Assembly: GCA_963822435.1 (NCBI GenBank)
Contig: CAWGHN010000001.1
Location: 186,001 to 250,000, forward strand
Source of the DNA: JAUYQR01 sp963822435
Lineage (GTDB): Bacteria; Pseudomonadota; Alphaproteobacteria; Rhodobacterales; Rhodobacteraceae
Direction of reading: 5' to 3'
DNA length: 64,000 bases
Numbering within the stretch: position 1 is the stretch's first letter; each line of letters starts with the position of its first letter. Shown here piece by piece: positions 50,385 to 59,794 of the stretch. The position numbers were made by a program, and so were the translations under genes. Below the pieces are notes generated by a model. It did no database searches, was not told the DNA's origin, and saw only the letters and a list, made by a program, of their open reading frames with translations.

Positions 50385-52118
50385 TCACGGCAGGATCAAG
50401 AGTCCCGTCTCGCCAGTGCCCAGCTGGTTCAACAACGCAGGCGCCACCGCCGGGGGCTGGTCCTGAAAGGTGCGCAACAGGGCTCGCGCCTCATCCGGGC
50501 TGGGGTAGGTTCCGTTCGACCGGACCGCCGTGCGCTGGGCAAGGCTGCCGTCAGCAAGGAAATAAAGCCCGTAGACCTGCGCGTAATCGCCCGCCTCGAC
50601 CAGCACCACCATCGCCTCTTCGCCGGGCATCGTCGGCAACAGATCGGCCACCGCCAGCACACAGCCCGGTCGGCCATCGGTCTGCACCCGCTTGCAGGCA
50701 TCAAGCCAGGTCGACAGTTCATACTCCTGCATCGCGGCAAATATCATGTCGCGGGTTCCCGTGGCACTGGCGGGTTGCAGCGGCATCAGGGACGTCAAGT
50801 CCGCCACCATCTCGGCCCGCTTGTCGCCCGACATTCCTGGCTCGGCCCCGGGGTTGGCCAGCCGCGCGGCCAGCGCCTCCTGCCCCGGTGCCTTGGCTTT
50901 TTCCTCAAGCGCGGCAATCACCGCAGCGCCCGCCTTGCCCCAGCGCCCGATCGCCGCGATATCCAGCGCCTCGACCGACGTGCGCCCCGCTTCGAACCGC
51001 GCCAACTGGTCGCGCGCCGAAATCCGCTCGGCGTTCAGGACTGGCGTCAGCCACAGCGCGGCAAGCGCGATCACCGCCAGCGCCATCCACAGGTTGCCCG
51101 CCCGGATGCGGGCCATCCACGCACCGCGCCGCAGCACGGCCACCGCATAGATCACGCCGTAAGCCACCGCCATCGCAGCCACCAGCGCCACAAACACCCG
51201 TTCCGGCGTCCAGCCATATTGCGCCACCCGCAGCCAGACGGCCCAGGCGCCGAACCCCGCAACCACCGGCAGAACCAACGCCTGCGCCTGCGCCGCCAGC
51301 CGCAGGAAGGGGCTGCTTGTGGCGTCGGCATCGCTTTGATCGACCGCAATCGACACCAGCGAAATTCCGGCCGCCACCATCGCCAGCAGAACCAGCGCCG
51401 GCGACCAATCCTGAAACAGCCCGCTCAACCCGCGAAACGGAAGGGCGACCAGAAACACCGTCATCACCACCAGCACCACCGGCAGCAACAGCCGGAACAG
51501 CCGCAGCACCACGTAGGGCGACAACAGGTCGGCCAATTCATGCACCACGGCCATCGCCAGCCCGACGATCGCCCCGGTCAACACAAACGGCACCACCTCG
51601 ATCGCGAGGAGGTCATTGATCACTGTCAGGCCGACAATCCCCAGCATCCGGTCGGACAGCAGGATCACCACCCACACAAGGCCGGTAAAGGCCCACGCCG
51701 CGACGTAGCGCACCACAATCGACCAGGCCTGTAGAAAGAGCGATGGATAATCGCGCCACCCCGGCCCCGCGCGGGCAATCAGGAACGGCATCGGCAAGGT
51801 TGCAACGGTCAGCGCGGCCAACGTCGGCAGCGGCCCGGAGAAGAACCCGTCCGCCGCCTCGAACCGCAGCGAGGCAAGCCACACCAACCCGGCCGTGACC
51901 AGCGCCAGACCGGCCGCGTTCAGTGCCGCACGCCTGACCCCAATCGGCCCGGCCATCGCCAGAAGCGTGGCAAAGAACGTGCCCGCCAGCACGATCAGGG
52001 CCAGCATCACCCGGTCCGGAAGGATGCCGTCGCTTCCGATGGTCAGCGCGTAAAGGCTGCCACCCGCCAGCGCGCCCACCAGCGCCAGACCCCACCGTTC
52101 CCGCAACGTGCCGTCCAT
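50385..52118 (-). CDS. DUF4153 domain membrane protein
   Basis: The 577-residue protein has about ten to eleven hydrophobic helices in its first 360 residues (for example LIVLAGTFFATLLAMAG and FVLTGAIVGLAMAVVHELAD) and a soluble C-terminal half of about 210 residues. This is the DUF4153 plan; the function is unknown. ATG 52118 with GGGGGTCGGC upstream is preferred; GTG 52142 is in frame. Confidence 0.8.
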   Translation of the reverse strand: MDGTLRERWGLALVGALAGGSLYALTIGSDGILPDRVMLALIVLAGTFFATLLAMAGPIGVRRAALNAAGLALVTAGLVWLASLRFEAADGFFSGPLPTLAALTVATLPMPFLIARAGPGWRDYPSLFLQAWSIVVRYVAAWAFTGLVWVVILLSDRMLGIVGLTVINDLLAIEVVPFVLTGAIVGLAMAVVHELADLLSPYVVLRLFRLLLPVVLVVMTVFLVALPFRGLSGLFQDWSPALVLLAMVAAGISLVSIAVDQSDADATSSPFLRLAAQAQALVLPVVAGFGAWAVWLRVAQYGWTPERVFVALVAAMAVAYGVIYAVAVLRRGAWMARIRAGNLWMALAVIALAALWLTPVLNAERISARDQLARFEAGRTSVEALDIAAIGRWGKAGAAVIAALEEKAKAPGQEALAARLANPGAEPGMSGDKRAEMVADLTSLMPLQPASATGTRDMIFAAMQEYELSTWLDACKRVQTDGRPGCVLAVADLLPTMPGEEAMVVLVEAGDYAQVYGLYFLADGSLAQRTAVRSNGTYPSPDEARALLRTFQDQPPAVAPALLNQLGTGETGLLILP

Positions 52119-52273
52119 GCCGACCCCCGCCTGTTTCGCCACGACAGTAGTCTTGCAAGGCGGTGCCGGCCAGTGGCTTGCACGGTCCGGTTTGCGCTAC
52201 CTGCAATCCGCCCGCGTGAATCCCTTGCTCTTGCGCGGCGCCTCACCGACACTGGCCGGAAAGGAAACGCCCG

Positions 52274-52646
52274 ATGCCAGTGACAATTCGCCCCCCTCCG
52301 CCCCGACGATGAGGCCGACTGGCGCCGCCTGGGCGATGATCCGCGCGATTTCAACGGCTTGATTGCCACGATCGACGGCCAGCCGATGGGCCTTGCGCAC
52401 TTTCTCTTGCACCGCCACGGCGGGAAGATCGAAGACATCTGCTGCCTGCAAGACCTGTTCGTCGACCCACATGCGCGCGGCACCGGGCTTGGCCGCGCCC
52501 TGTTCGAGGCAGTCTATGCCGCCGCCGATACGGCCGGTGCGCCCTCGGTCCACTGGTTGACGCAAGACTTCAACCTCGCCGCACGGCAACTTTACGACCG
52601 GGTGGCCAAGGGCACGCCCTTCATCCGCTACAACCGGCCCTTCTGA
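52274..52646 (+). pseudogene. GNAT acetyltransferase gene with frameshift and probable internal deletion
   Basis: The gene opens MPVTIRP, then an extra C in the C6 run at 52291-52296 shifts the frame to an early stop. Removing one C gives RPDDEADWRRL joined directly to GDDPRDFNGLIATIDGQPMG. The usual segment of about 25-30 residues between these parts in such acetyltransferases is missing. The rest (QDLFVDPHARGTGLGRALFE, acetyl-CoA site; ARQLYDRVAKGTPF) is intact. Translation from ATG 52359 would give only a 95-residue C-terminal part. It is probably non-functional. Confidence 0.7.
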
Positions 52647-52651
52647 CGCGC

Positions 52652-53050
52652 CTATTCTTGAATGGCCTTCAGGTATTCGGCCACCTGCACCAGTCGCACC
52701 GGCGTGGGGCTGGCAATGCCGTCGCCGCCGTCATAACCGACCAGTTGGCCATCAAGCAGCGGGGCAAAGGACGGCATCGGCGTCTCGGCCCCCGGCCCGC
52801 CGCTGTAGGACCAGATTTTTGCCATGACCTTCGTTCCGGGGAAGACACCGCCGTTGCGGGCGGAAATCCGCGTCAGGTCGGCAGGACGTCGGGCAAGACC
52901 AGCCGCCATCGGCCCGTCGCCCTTGGCCGCCGCCCCATGGCAGGCCGAACAATAGGCCGCGAAATCCTCGGCCCCGGTGGGGGACGCTTCCTGCTTTTGC
53001 GGCACGCAGGCCGACAGGATCAGGACGGTCGGCAAAACCAGATGACGCAT
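52652..53050 (-). CDS. cytochrome c lipoprotein
   Basis: The 132-residue protein has a lipobox ILSAC (C15), so it is likely anchored to a membrane, and one heme c site CSACH (C34, C37, H38) with a likely axial methionine in MPSFAPLL. It belongs to the small class I c-type cytochromes that shuttle electrons in the periplasm. No terminal oxidase is adjacent, so its partner is unknown. Confidence 0.87.
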   Translation of the reverse strand: MRHLVLPTVLILSACVPQKQEASPTGAEDFAAYCSACHGAAAKGDGPMAAGLARRPADLTRISARNGGVFPGTKVMAKIWSYSGGPGAETPMPSFAPLLDGQLVGYDGGDGIASPTPVRLVQVAEYLKAIQE

Positions 53051-53103
53051 GGCAAATCTCCTTCATCGCAACCAAAACACGCGCGGCCCAAGGCGGCCTT
53101 GAT

Positions 53104-53778
53104 CTACGTCACCCGCCCCTGATCCAGCCGGACAACGCGGTCCATCCGCGCCGCAAGATCAAGGTTGTGCGTGGCGATCAGCGCCGAAAGCCCGGTTTCG
53201 CGCACCAGCGCCAGCAGCACCTGAAACACCGTCTCGGATGTGCCGGGATCAAGATTGCCAGTGGGTTCGTCGGCCAGCAACAGCTTCGGCCCGTTTGCCA
53301 GCGCCCGACAGAACGCCACCCGCTGCTGTTCGCCCCCCGACAGCGCCGCGGGCCGATGGCCAGAACGCGCACCGACGCCCACCCGGTCCAGCAGGTCGCG
53401 CGCCCGCGCTTCGGCGACCGCTTTTGCAACGCCGTTCGCAAGCTGCGGAATTACAACGTTTTCCAGCGCGGAAAACTCGGGCAGCAGATGGTGGAACTGG
53501 TAGATGAAGCCCACATCCTCGCGCCGCACCTCGGTGCGCGAGCGGTCCGAAAGCCCGCCCATCTCGCGCCCGTCCAGCCGCACGGACCCCGCATCCGCTG
53601 TGTCCAGAAGCCCCGCGATGTGCAACAGCGTGGACTTGCCCGCCCCTGATGGCGCGACCAGCGCCACCACCTCGCCGCGCGCCACCGTCAGGCTGGCCCC
53701 GCGCAGCACGATCACCTCGGACGGCTTGCCCCGGTTGTAGCCCTTTTCGATCCCTTCCAGCGCCAACCCGTCACTCAT
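53104..53778 (-). CDS. lolD: lipoprotein-releasing system ATP-binding protein LolD
   Basis: The 224-residue ATPase has Walker A APSGAGKST, the LolD-type Q-loop region FIYQFHHLLPEFSALENV, signature LSGGEQQRVAFCRAL, Walker B LLLADEPTGNLD and H in IATHNLD. With the adjacent LolC/E-type permease it extracts lipoproteins from the inner membrane for transfer to LolA. Its start overlaps the permease stop by eight bases. Confidence 0.93.
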   Translation of the reverse strand: MSDGLALEGIEKGYNRGKPSEVIVLRGASLTVARGEVVALVAPSGAGKSTLLHIAGLLDTADAGSVRLDGREMGGLSDRSRTEVRREDVGFIYQFHHLLPEFSALENVVIPQLANGVAKAVAEARARDLLDRVGVGARSGHRPAALSGGEQQRVAFCRALANGPKLLLADEPTGNLDPGTSETVFQVLLALVRETGLSALIATHNLDLAARMDRVVRLDQGRVT

Positions 53779-55057
53779 AGCGCAGCGCCTCGACCGGGTT
53801 CATCCGGGCGGCACGGCGTGCCGGGAACAGGGTCACGATGAAGGAAAGGCCCAAAGACAAGGCAACGGCGGAACCGACGTCCTTCAACTGCAGCTTTGCC
53901 GGCAGCGCGTAGATGCCGCGGATCGAGGGGTCCCAGACCTCGGCCCCGTTCATCCAGTTGATGAAGCCCATGATGCGGTCGATGTAGATGGCAAACAGGC
54001 ACCCAAGACCCACGCCCATCAGCGTGCCAACCACGCCGGTGAACGCGCCGCAGATAAAAAACACCCGCAGAACAGAGCCTTCGGTCAACCCCATCGTCCG
54101 CAGGATACCGATGTCGCGGCCCTTGTTCTTGACCAGCATGATGAGGCCGGAAACGATGTTCATGGCGGCGATCAGCACAAGGATCGACAGAATCACGAAC
54201 ATCACGTTGTCCTCGATATCAAGCGCGCGCAGGAACGATCCCGCACTTTCCTTCCACGTCCACAAAAGCGCGTCGGGGCCTGCGGCGTTCAGGATTGGCA
54301 GGGCGTAACCCTCTATGGCGTCAGGGTTTTCCACCATCACCTCGATCTCGTCGGCGAGGCCTTCCTTGTTGAAATAGCTCTGCGCCTCGGCGAAGGGCAT
54401 GTAGATGCGCGTCGTGTCGATGTCGTAGCGGCCGGCGGTGAAGATGTAGACCACCTCGTAGGCGCTGACACGGGGCGAGGCGCCCATCGCGGTCTTCACC
54501 CCGCCCGGCGCGATCAGGCGGACGCGGTCGCCCACCGTGACGCCAAGTTCCCGCGCGATGCCGGAGCCGAGCGCGATGCCTTCATCGAACCGCGCGATGT
54601 CGCCCAAGGCGTCGGAACCAAGGCCGACGCGGGGGATGGTTTCGAGGTTTTCCTTCGTGATACCATAGACTTGCGCGCCGGTGGTGCGGTCGCCGTCGGT
54701 GACCATCACTTGGCCCTTGATCAGGGGGGCGGCGCGGGTGATGCCCGGCACGGCGCGGATCGCCTCGCTCATCGCGTCGGCGTTGGCGAAGCCCTTGGTG
54801 ACGGTGCCGTCAGCATCCACCACGCCCGCCGTGTAGACCGTGACATGGGCGTTGGCGCCAAGGATGGTATCGACGAATTCCGCACGAAATCCGGCCCTTA
54901 CGGCCAATGTGGCGATCAGCGCGAAGACCGCGAGAGTGATGCCGATCAGGCTGATCCAGGTCATCACGCTGACCCCGCCTTCGGCGCGCCGGGCGCGCAG
55001 ATAGCGCCAGGCGATCATGAATTCGAACGCCGAGAAAGGTGCTGTCTTGGATGCCAT
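53771..55057 (-). CDS. lipoprotein-releasing ABC transporter permease, LolC/LolE family
   Basis: The 428-residue permease has one N-terminal membrane helix (about 25-47), a large periplasmic domain with GQVMVTDGDRTTGAQVYGI, and three C-terminal helices of the FtsX/MacB core, ending ARRAARMNPVEALRYE. Many alphaproteobacteria use one such gene with LolD. The start at 55057 follows AGGGCAG; a longer upstream frame lacks family sequence. It precedes lolD in the operon, with proS further upstream on the same strand. Confidence 0.92.
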   Translation of the reverse strand: MASKTAPFSAFEFMIAWRYLRARRAEGGVSVMTWISLIGITLAVFALIATLAVRAGFRAEFVDTILGANAHVTVYTAGVVDADGTVTKGFANADAMSEAIRAVPGITRAAPLIKGQVMVTDGDRTTGAQVYGITKENLETIPRVGLGSDALGDIARFDEGIALGSGIARELGVTVGDRVRLIAPGGVKTAMGASPRVSAYEVVYIFTAGRYDIDTTRIYMPFAEAQSYFNKEGLADEIEVMVENPDAIEGYALPILNAAGPDALLWTWKESAGSFLRALDIEDNVMFVILSILVLIAAMNIVSGLIMLVKNKGRDIGILRTMGLTEGSVLRVFFICGAFTGVVGTLMGVGLGCLFAIYIDRIMGFINWMNGAEVWDPSIRGIYALPAKLQLKDVGSAVALSLGLSFIVTLFPARRAARMNPVEALRYE

Positions 55058-55190
55058 CTGCCCTGCCTGCCAGTTGCCGCGCAACGTGGGCGAGCGGGCG
55101 GGAAAGGTCAAGGCGCGGGGTGTCTGCGCCGGTCTGCAAAGCGTCTGGCAGGTGTATGGCAGGCGTATGGCACAAAACCCGCCCGAAACC

Positions 55191-55841
55191 CTAGCGTGCG
55201 GCCCACAGAAGGCCACGGCGCATGAGTTCGGCCGCCGGGCCGTGGTCGATCACGTTCGCCTGATGGCCAAGCGCGTTATAGTAGACCCGCCCCTGCCCCC
55301 AGCGTTTGGTGAAGACAACCGGCATCGCCACCGGACCGTTCGGCGCGTGCGGGCCATCGACCACCGGAAAGTCACAGACGGCATGAACCTTCACCGCCGG
55401 ATCGACGTGCAGATAGTATTGTTCGGTCGCCACGCGGAAGTCACCGACGCCGGCAACCAGGGAATCGTCGCTCACCATCCGCACCGCGTAATCCACACCG
55501 TCGTTGCCGGGATGCGCCACCCATTGCGCGCCGGTCATGAACTGCCAGTCGACGGCTTCGCGAAACGCGTCGCACATGCCGCCGTGGCACCCCGCAAGCC
55601 CCACGCCCGAGGCGACGGCGGCGCAGGCGTTCAAGGCCTGCTCTTTTTCGATCTTCGACATGGTCCAGACCGGCACGATCAGGCTGAGGTCGGCCAACAC
55701 TGCGGGATCGTCAAAGCAGGCCAGCGTGTCGGTGACTGTCACCGAAAACCCGGCCTCGCCCAGCCAGCCCGCAAGCAGGGCGGCCACCTTGTCAGGCTGA
55801 TGCCCATCCCAGCCGCCCCAGGTGATCAGCGCCTTGGCCAT
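55191..55841 (-). CDS. ThuA-like domain protein
   Basis: The 216-residue protein has the ThuA glutamine amidotransferase-like fold: MAKALITWGGWDGHQPDKVA, GLAGCHGGMCDAFREAVDWQ, PVVFTKRWGQGRVYYNALGH. The family is linked to trehalose and other sugar use in rhizobia, but the activity is not defined. No sugar genes are adjacent. Confidence 0.82.
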   Translation of the reverse strand: MAKALITWGGWDGHQPDKVAALLAGWLGEAGFSVTVTDTLACFDDPAVLADLSLIVPVWTMSKIEKEQALNACAAVASGVGLAGCHGGMCDAFREAVDWQFMTGAQWVAHPGNDGVDYAVRMVSDDSLVAGVGDFRVATEQYYLHVDPAVKVHAVCDFPVVDGPHAPNGPVAMPVVFTKRWGQGRVYYNALGHQANVIDHGPAAELMRRGLLWAAR

Positions 55842-55990
55842 GCGAACCTCCGATGAGTGGCCACGCTAGGCAGCGTCCCGCGCGGGGTCAAGCCGCCGGG
55901 GTCTGGATTTCCGGAGGCGGGCGAATGGGGTCTTTACCTTTGCGGCGACCTGCGAAAACTGCGCTCAGCAGCAGGGAACGGAAGCCCGCT

Positions 55991-56965
55991 ATGAAGATCG
56001 CCCGTTACACCGCCTATGGCGGCCCCGAAACGATCCGGCTGGAGGAAGCGCCCGTTCCCGTGCCGGGGCCGGGCGAAGTGCTGGTGCGGGTCCGTGCCGC
56101 CCCGGTGACGGCAGGCGATGTGCGGATGCGGTCGGGCGTCGTGCCGCGCGGGCTGGGGCTGATGGTGCGGTTGGCAATCGGTGTGACGCGGCCTCGGGTT
56201 GCGCCGGGGTGGGCCTTTGCGGGCGAGGTGGCGGCCGTTGGCGCGGGCGTCACCGGGTGGAGCGTTGGCCAGCGGGTCTTCGGCCTGACCGGGTTCAAGG
56301 GCGGGGCGCACCGGGAGTATCTGGTGATCAAGGCAAGCGGAGCGATCCTGCCCCTGCCCGACACCCTGACCTTCGAGGCCGGGGCCGCGTTCTTTTTCGG
56401 CGGGCTGACGGCGGCGGAGTTCCTGATCGACCGGGCCAATGTGAGGCCGGGCGAGCGTGTGCTGGTGGCCGGGGCAACCGGGGCCGTGGGCGGTGCGGTG
56501 ATGCAGATCGCGCGGCATCTGGGTGCGCGGGTGACGGCGACGGCGTCGCCTTCGAACCACGCGCTCGCCCGCCGTCTGGGGGCATCGGAGGTGAGCGATT
56601 ACCGCGGCGGCCCGCCCGCTGGCCCTTTCGACGTGATCGTCGATGTGATGGGGCGGCTTGGCTGGCAGGGCGCGCGCCCGCTTTTGGCAGAGGGTGGGCG
56701 ACTGGTGCTGATCACCGCCGATCTGGCGGCGATGCTGGGCTCAGCCCTGCGGCCACGGCGCGACGGGCGGCAGATGCTGACCGGCACCAGCAAGGAAGAC
56801 CTGCCGTCGATGCTGCGGCTGGTGGGCCTGCATCAGGAGGGGGCGTATACACCTGTCGTGGGCCAGGTGCTGCCGTTCGTACAGTTGGCCGAGGCGCACC
56901 GGATTGCCGAGACCTTTCACAAGCCCGGCAATCTGGTGGTGGTGATGGATCAGACGCCCGCGTAG
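55991..56965 (+). CDS. zinc-independent medium-chain NAD(P)-dependent dehydrogenase
   Basis: The 324-residue protein opens MKIARYTAYGGPETIRLEEA, has GWAFAGEVAAVGAGVTGWSV, the NADPH motif VAGATGAVGGAVMQIARHL and a C-terminal PFVQLAEAHRIAETFHKPGN, placing it in the quinone oxidoreductase-like MDR group. No structural zinc cysteines are visible. The substrate is unknown. Its 3' end overlaps the convergent proS gene by 16 bases. Confidence 0.87.
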   Translation: MKIARYTAYGGPETIRLEEAPVPVPGPGEVLVRVRAAPVTAGDVRMRSGVVPRGLGLMVRLAIGVTRPRVAPGWAFAGEVAAVGAGVTGWSVGQRVFGLTGFKGGAHREYLVIKASGAILPLPDTLTFEAGAAFFFGGLTAAEFLIDRANVRPGERVLVAGATGAVGGAVMQIARHLGARVTATASPSNHALARRLGASEVSDYRGGPPAGPFDVIVDVMGRLGWQGARPLLAEGGRLVLITADLAAMLGSALRPRRDGRQMLTGTSKEDLPSMLRLVGLHQEGAYTPVVGQVLPFVQLAEAHRIAETFHKPGNLVVVMDQTPA

Positions 56966-58287
56966 ATCTGGGCGATGCGGGCCACGGCGGCGTCGGGCGA
57001 CATCTCTTCGCTGACGCCGGTGCGGCGCGAGGTCACTTCGACGACGCCATTGGCCAACCCGCGCGGGCCGACGGTGATGCGCCACGGCAGGCCGATCAGA
57101 TCCATCGTCGCGAATTTGGCGCCAGCGCGTTCGTCGCGGTCGTCATAGAGCGCCTCAAGGCCCTTCGCGGCGAGCGCCTTGTAGAGGCCCTCACAAGCCG
57201 CGTCGGCGGCGCTGTCGCCTTGCTTGAGGTTGACGATGCCAACCGGGAAGGGCGTGACACCTTCGGGCCAGATGATGCCCTTGTCGTCGTGGCTGGCCTC
57301 GATGATCGCGCCCAGAAGGCGCGAGACGCCGATGCCGTGCGACCCCATCTCGACCGGAACCTTGCCGCCATCGGCGGTGGTGACATAGGCACCCATCGCT
57401 TCGGAATACTTGGTGCCGAAGTAGAAGATCTGGCCGACCTCGATGCCGCGCGCGACCTTGCGGCGCGCCTCGGGGATCTGGTCGAACACGGCCGCGTCGT
57501 GGGTTTCATCCGTGCGGGCGTAGAGGGTGGTGAATTCCTTGCAGATCGCCGCCACTTCGTCGCGGTTGTCGTAATCGACCTCGCGCTGGCCGAGTTTCAG
57601 GTCGGTGACGGCTGAATCGAAGAACACTTCGCTCTCGCCGGTCGAGGCGAGGACGAGGAACTCATGCGTGTCGTCGCCACCGATCGGGCCACTGTCGGCG
57701 CGCATCGGGATCGCGGTCAGGCCCATGCGTTCGTAGGTGCGCAGATAGCTGACCATGTGGCGGTTGTAGGCGTGAAGGGCCGAGGCCTTGTCGACATCGA
57801 AGTTGTAGCCGTCCTTCATCAGGAATTCGCGGCCGCGCATCACGCCGAAGCGGGGGCGCATCTCGTCGCGGAATTTCCACTGGATGTGATAGAGCGTCAG
57901 CGGCAGATCCTTGTAGCTGGTCACATGCGCACGGAAGATGTCGGTGATCATCTCTTCGTTCGTGGGGCCGTACAGCATCTCGCGGTCCTGCCGGTCCTTG
58001 ATGCGCAGCATTTCCTGACCGTAGTCGTCGTAACGGCCAGACTCGCGCCACAGGTCAGCGGGTTGCAGCGTGGGCATCAGGAGGGGGATGTGCCCCGCGC
58101 GCACCTGTTCGTCGTGGACGATCTGCTCGATGCGTTTCAGCACCCGGTAGCCAAGCGGCAGCCACGAATAGATGCCCGCCGCCTGCTGCTTGATCATGCC
58201 CGCGCGCAGCATGTAGCGGTGCGAGACGATCTGCGCCTCGGCCGGGTTTTCCTTCAGGACGGGCAGGAAGTAGCGGGTCAGACGCAT
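56950..58287 (-). CDS. proS: proline--tRNA ligase (short alphaproteobacterial type)
   Basis: The 445-residue class II synthetase lacks the editing insertion found in longer bacterial ProRS, as in most Rhodobacteraceae. Motifs are visible as SHRYMLRAGMIKQQAAGIYS, YGPTNEEMITDIFRAHVTSY, QWKFRDEMRPRFGVMRGREF and VEMGSHGIGVSRLLGAIIE. It charges tRNA-Pro. Its 3' end overlaps the convergent dehydrogenase gene. Confidence 0.95.
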   Translation of the reverse strand: MRLTRYFLPVLKENPAEAQIVSHRYMLRAGMIKQQAAGIYSWLPLGYRVLKRIEQIVHDEQVRAGHIPLLMPTLQPADLWRESGRYDDYGQEMLRIKDRQDREMLYGPTNEEMITDIFRAHVTSYKDLPLTLYHIQWKFRDEMRPRFGVMRGREFLMKDGYNFDVDKASALHAYNRHMVSYLRTYERMGLTAIPMRADSGPIGGDDTHEFLVLASTGESEVFFDSAVTDLKLGQREVDYDNRDEVAAICKEFTTLYARTDETHDAAVFDQIPEARRKVARGIEVGQIFYFGTKYSEAMGAYVTTADGGKVPVEMGSHGIGVSRLLGAIIEASHDDKGIIWPEGVTPFPVGIVNLKQGDSAADAACEGLYKALAAKGLEALYDDRDERAGAKFATMDLIGLPWRITVGPRGLANGVVEVTSRRTGVSEEMSPDAAVARIAQIYAGV

Positions 58288-58359
58288 CGGGCGGCCTTTC
58301 GGGTCAAGGGTCGGCGATGGGTTTAGGCGAGGCGTGACGATCAGGCAAGGGTGGCCGTG

Positions 58360-58887
58360 TCAGCCGGCCTTTGCGATGGGTTCCACCAGCGAGGCGCCCA
58401 GCAGATCCTCGACGAAAAGCGCGGCGAACTGGGCGCGGTTCGACACGCCGGCCTTGGCGTAAACCTTGGTCAGTTGCGCGCGGACCGTGCCTTGGGCCGA
58501 GCCGCGCATATCGGCGATTTCGGCCACGTCCAGACCCTTCAGCGCAAGGAAGGCCACGTCCTCTTCGGCCACGGTCAGGCCCCAGTCGGTGAACTGCGCG
58601 CGGATCACATCGGCCAGCGCGCCCGAGGCCACGGCCAGCGCCGCCTCCTGCGTGTGCATCCGCTCCAGCGTGCGGCGCAGCTCCAGTCCGCCAAAGATCA
58701 TCCCGGTGAACAGCGCCACCGCAACCAGCGATTCAAAGATCGAATGCGCGCCGACAGGATCAAACAGAAGCTCCCCCACCGCATCGCCGATGAAGAACAC
58801 CGCCGCCATCGTCTGGACCACCAGAAACGCCGCAACGGCGACAGGGCGTCGCCGTTGCGATCCGGGCTTCAAAAAGGGAACCTTCAC
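58360..58887 (-). CDS. membrane-anchored LuxR-type helix-turn-helix protein
   Basis: The 175-residue protein has two membrane helices (about 15-36 and 50-67, separated by a short loop GELLFDPVGAHS) and a C-terminal LuxR-like domain (about 105-165, LTVAEEDVAFLALKGLDVAE and GSAQGTVRAQLTKVYAKAG). There is no receiver or ligand domain. It starts with GTG overlapping the stop of the upstream cytochrome b561 gene, so its production is coupled to that membrane cytochrome. A membrane-tethered regulator of local redox or electron transport genes is a reasonable inference. Confidence 0.78.
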   Translation of the reverse strand: MKVPFLKPGSQRRRPVAVAAFLVVQTMAAVFFIGDAVGELLFDPVGAHSIFESLVAVALFTGMIFGGLELRRTLERMHTQEAALAVASGALADVIRAQFTDWGLTVAEEDVAFLALKGLDVAEIADMRGSAQGTVRAQLTKVYAKAGVSNRAQFAALFVEDLLGASLVEPIAKAG

Positions 58888-59528
58888 CCGCGCCGCCGCT
58901 TGCTGCCGGTCAGCATCGGTGCCACGAGGTTTCGGCGCATGGCGCGCGATTCCACCGCCACCCCTGCAATATGCAGGGCCGCGAGGATCAAGAGAAGATT
59001 TGCCGCCACTTCATGCACCTCTTGCGGCACCTTGCCGAACCGGCTTTCGCCACCGTCCTCATCGTCCGTAACCAGCACCGACCAATCGCCCGATGCAACC
59101 GCCGCATCTTCCCGCGCTGCCTGCATCGGCGTCTGGCCGCCGGTCATGACAAGGCCGGTCCCGATCACCACGGCAAGCGTGGCCCAGAAGGCATAGACCA
59201 TCAAGGCCCCTGCCGGGTTGTGCGAAGGGTAATGCGGCACGCGGCCCGAAACCAGCCCGCGCATGTGCGACAGGGCAGCGCGGGGGCTTGGCGGAAACGC
59301 GGAAAACCGCGCTTCCACCGGGCCGAGCACCCCCCAGACCAGCCGCAACAGCAACAACGCCATCCCGATCCAGCCAAGCCAGAGATGCCATTGGCTGCCG
59401 CCTTCGGTGAGAAGCGCGTTCATCACGATGATGAACGCAAGCCCCCAATGGCTGATGCGCACCACCGGGTCCCAAAGGTCGGGCGGTGCGATACGTGTCT
59501 GCCGTCCAGATGTCCGGGGGGCTGCCAT
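58884..59528 (-). CDS. cytochrome b561-type diheme membrane protein
   Basis: The 214-residue protein has four hydrophobic helices with likely heme-ligand histidines in RISHWGLAFIIVMNALL, SQWHLWLGWIGMALLLLRL, VHEVAANLLLILAALHIAG and nearby positions. This is the bacterial cytochrome b/b6 (b561-like) family that passes electrons across the inner membrane. It lies just downstream of a PepSY-domain gene and overlaps the LuxR-type gene downstream. Confidence 0.85.
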   Translation of the reverse strand: MAAPRTSGRQTRIAPPDLWDPVVRISHWGLAFIIVMNALLTEGGSQWHLWLGWIGMALLLLRLVWGVLGPVEARFSAFPPSPRAALSHMRGLVSGRVPHYPSHNPAGALMVYAFWATLAVVIGTGLVMTGGQTPMQAAREDAAVASGDWSVLVTDDEDGGESRFGKVPQEVHEVAANLLLILAALHIAGVAVESRAMRRNLVAPMLTGSKRRRG

Positions 59529-59530
59529 GA

Positions 59531-59794
59531 TCAGTCTTCCGACTTGAGTTCAAGCACGGCGCCGGTCTTGGGGTCGATGTAGACCTCGACCAGCTTCGAG
59601 GTGGCGGTGTCGGTGCATTTGGCCTCGATCTTGCCGTCCTCGGCCTCGAAGGCGGCAACCTTGCAGCCGGCTTTTTCCAGCGCTGCGGTGGCGTCTGCGG
59701 CGTTGGTGCCGACGATGTCACCAATGGCGGGCATGGCCAGCGCGGCCATCGGGAAGGTCAGCGCGGCGACGGTCAGGGAGAAGAGGTTTTTCAT
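59531..59794 (-). CDS. small secreted PepSY-domain protein
   Basis: The 87-residue protein has a signal peptide (MKNLFSLTVAALTFPMAALA) and a single PepSY-type fold ending VEVYIDPKTGAVLELKSED. Two cysteines (about 44 and 60) might form a disulfide. Such proteins often accompany b-type cytochromes and sensor kinases. Its stop is two bases before the cytochrome start, so the three minus-strand genes 59794-58360 look like one operon. Confidence 0.8.
   Translation of the reverse strand: MKNLFSLTVAALTFPMAALAMPAIGDIVGTNAADATAALEKAGCKVAAFEAEDGKIEAKCTDTATSKLVEVYIDPKTGAVLELKSED

Noticed and set aside
52359..52646. A complete 95-residue acetyltransferase starting at 52359.
   Set aside because: The upstream sequence clearly continues the acetyltransferase after removal of one C, so this frame is only the C-terminal part of a broken gene.
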